NCBI RefSeq assembly: GCF_000714545.1
Contig: NZ_AUNB01000062.1
Coordinates: 83,342-147,341 of the forward strand
From: Thioclava indica
Lineage (GTDB): Bacteria; Pseudomonadota; Alphaproteobacteria; Rhodobacterales; Rhodobacteraceae
DNA: 64,000 nucleotides
Direction of reading: 5' to 3'
In this document: positions 62,849 to 64,000 of the stretch, piece by piece
Layout of the letters: every line of letters starts with the position of its first letter
Position numbering within the stretch: position 1 is the first letter of the stretch
Notes under the pieces: model-generated
Seen by the model: the letters and a program-made list of their open reading frames with translations, nothing else
The model's database searches: none
Told to the model about the DNA's origin: nothing
Position numbers and translations under genes: made by a program

Positions 62849-63211
62849 TGCGCCACCCGCTCTTTGCCCCGCGCAGCTCTAACGGCCGCGTCTGTCCTGA
62901 TTATAAGGGAACCAGAGCAAAAAAATCCAGAAAATCAAGCACTCAGCGGAATGATTCGCGCCAAAGCGGTGATGAAGCAACAGCGAAGCTGGGAGATATC
63001 GAAGGTTTTTCTTAATAAGTTATCGATATAATTCAACGACTTAGAGATCAATCTCCAAAAGAATTAAGCCTTCGTAAAAATTCCCCACCCTTGCCCCAAT
63101 CCCGCCACCTTCTGGGGGCCATATGTACCCATGCCGCAAGACGGGGACCAACGTCAGAACTGGTCGAGAACTCGAGGCGCGGATGTGCAAAGCAAACCTA
63201 GGAGAAGACCC
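62849..63211. promoter_or_regulatory. AT-rich divergent region upstream of the pilin-like gene
   Basis: About 360 bases without a gene. The part from about 62900 to 63090 is AT-rich. Short palindromes TATCGATA (within 63018-63030) and GAGAT-CA-ATCTC (63045-63056) are visible. AGGAG at 63200-63204 is the ribosome site of the downstream small gene. No convincing promoter hexamers could be fixed. Confidence 0.35.
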
Positions 63212-63406
63212 ATGATGAAATTTTTCAAACTCAAAAAGTTCCACAACGAAGAAGACGGCGCTGTGACCGTTGACTGGGTTGTGCTGACCGCAGCCGTTGT
63301 TGGCCTTGGCGCTGCTGCGCTGACCCTGGTGAGCAAAAAGACCGGCGTGCTGACGACCAATATCGGTAGCTACCTGACCGGCGTCGAGATCACGACCAAC
63401 TTCTAA
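63212..63406 (+). CDS. Flp/type IVb pilin-like small membrane protein
   Basis: 64 residues from the ATG at 63212 with AGGAG at seven bases; the upstream frame extension has no ribosome site. Charged leader (MMKFFKLKKFHNEEDG, Gly16), then AVTVDW and a hydrophobic helix (VVLTAAVVGLGAAALTLV). This resembles Flp prepilins, where cleavage follows Gly and a Glu-Tyr pair lies at +5/+6; here those positions are Asp21 and Trp22. A short Thr/Gly-rich tail follows. No prepilin peptidase or Tad genes are in the window. Confidence 0.7.
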   Translation: MMKFFKLKKFHNEEDGAVTVDWVVLTAAVVGLGAAALTLVSKKTGVLTTNIGSYLTGVEITTNF

Positions 63407-63440
63407 TAGTCCCTGCTTGGCAGACTTGCTGCCTTGCTTC

Positions 63441-63472
63441 AGAGCCGCGCCCTCGGGTGCGGCTCTTATTTT
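63441..63472 (+). terminator. Rho-independent terminator after the pilin-like gene
   Basis: AGAGCCGC (63441-63448) and GCGGCTCT (63459-63466) form a perfect 8-bp stem with a 10-base loop, followed by TATTTT. Textbook intrinsic terminator 35 bases after the stop. Confidence 0.85.
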
Positions 63473-64000
63473 CTGAGCATCTGATTGTTAAACCCTCGTT
63501 AAAAAACCAACAGATTTTCGAGATTCTTCACATCTATGTACAGGCGACGACAAAATCTTGGAGGCACGGGCCATAAAATCATGACCCGTCGTGTAGTCGA
63601 TGCTCGTGTTGCCTATCTGCAAGGGGTAGGGATAGAGCCCACGAAACGTGCAAATGTCATGATCTGCTCCCCCGCCCGCAACGTGGCGCGCAATGCACTT
63701 CCCGGCAGTAGATGAAATGCACCGAACCGTTGGCTCAATCCGTCATGGCCCGGGACTTTCATGGGCAGGGCAAAAGAAAAACCAAACTCACAACGCAGTC
63801 CTCACCCGTTTCACAGCCTTGGCCATACCCAACACCGAGGCCGTAAAAGACGCCCGTTCAAAGAAGGGGAAAGCCTGCCCTTCATCCGATTTGTGTATCA
63901 AAACTACTCACAAGCCTGGCGGTCGGCGTGGGCATGCTAGCAAAACACGCACAGCACTCATCACTGCCAGTATGTAAACGGTGCGCCGTTCACACCGGAT
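63473..64000. other. No convincing gene
   Basis: About 530 bases at the window end. The start is AT-rich (GTTAAACCCTCGTTAAAAAA). A 44-codon plus-strand frame begins at ATG 63581 (MTRRVVDARVAYLQGVGIEP...) and ends at a TGA near 63715, but has no well-placed ribosome site. A 94-codon frame follows from 63693. Composition and codon use in both look unlike the neighbouring genes and I recognise neither. Could be a promoter region, a decayed gene or an unannotated RNA. Confidence 0.4.

Noticed and set aside
63693..63977. 94-codon plus-strand frame near the window end
   Set aside because: No ribosome site, no hydrophobic core or motif, and unusual residue composition (GQKKNQTHN, CPSSDLCIKTTHK). 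Treated as chance.
1..64000. Prophage, transposon, integrative element, restriction or toxin-antitoxin system
   Set aside because: No integrase, transposase, phage structural gene, restriction enzyme, toxin-antitoxin pair, tRNA or rRNA was recognised in either strand.

Overview
The window is GC-rich, densely packed bacterial chromosome. It most likely comes from a marine or halotolerant Rhodobacteraceae (Roseobacter-type alphaproteobacterium). Evidence is the ctaC-ctaB-orf-ctaG-ctaE-surf1-thrC-M16 order, the lysC-ptsP pair, the ectABC-ask cluster, a DUF1178 protein, an 'antifreeze'-family small protein and the intergenic repeat type. I saw no rRNA, tRNA, CRISPR, phage or insertion-sequence genes. 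Most very long antisense frames are shadows of GC-rich genes.

Layout. 1-6 kb: end of a Ca/Na antiporter, a pteridine-reductase-like SDR, an AT-rich gap with a consensus DnaA box, uvrC, a lysine 2,3-aminomutase-like radical SAM enzyme, pgsA, moaD, moaE and a HIT protein. 6-9.8 kb: a GT14-type glycosyltransferase and a sulfotransferase transcribed divergently around a perfect palindrome, then an MFS transporter. 9.8-20.1 kb: an osmoadaptation region with ectABC plus a dedicated aspartokinase, a MarR regulator (EctR), an ectoine hydrolase, an M20 deacetylase and a betaine-type ABC transporter (proX-proW-proV). 20.2-25.2 kb: a small helical protein and an RND efflux pair. 25.2-30.5 kb: GMC oxidoreductase, Kdo transferase, DUF1178 protein and FAD-linked dehydrogenase. 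30.5-36.3 kb: methylthioadenosine/adenine salvage (mtnP, apt) with an SDR-DoxX fusion between them, a DMT exporter, a flavin reductase, a GNAT and an EcsC protein. 36.3-47.4 kb (minus strand): ptsP, lysC, a RimJ-like GNAT, M16 protease, thrC, surf1 and the cytochrome c oxidase subunit II/III and assembly genes. 47.5-53.6 kb: tldD, dprA, a secreted hypothetical protein and topA. 53.8-57.3 kb: 3-oxoacid CoA-transferase, an Lrp/AsnC regulator and a class III aminotransferase. 57.4-62.8 kb: a lipid-linked D-arabinofuranose precursor cluster (DprE1-like, DprE2-like, and a HAD-UbiA fusion resembling DPPR synthase) with a UPF0104-type membrane protein and a lytic transglycosylase. 63.2 kb: a short Flp-pilin-like protein, then about 500 bases with no convincing gene.

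Most noteworthy are four things. First, the DprE1/DprE2/HAD-UbiA cluster, the apparent decaprenyl-phosphoryl-arabinose pathway in an alphaproteobacterium; its HAD fusion could supply the missing phosphatase, and its DprE1 has Ala where mycobacterial DprE1 has the benzothiazinone-reactive Cys. Second, ectoine synthesis and breakdown genes side by side, with an ArgE-type deacetylase in place of the usual DoeB/EutE. Third, the GT14-sulfotransferase pair. Fourth, a recurrent intergenic palindromic repeat around the motif GGAGTATTT...AGATGAAA.
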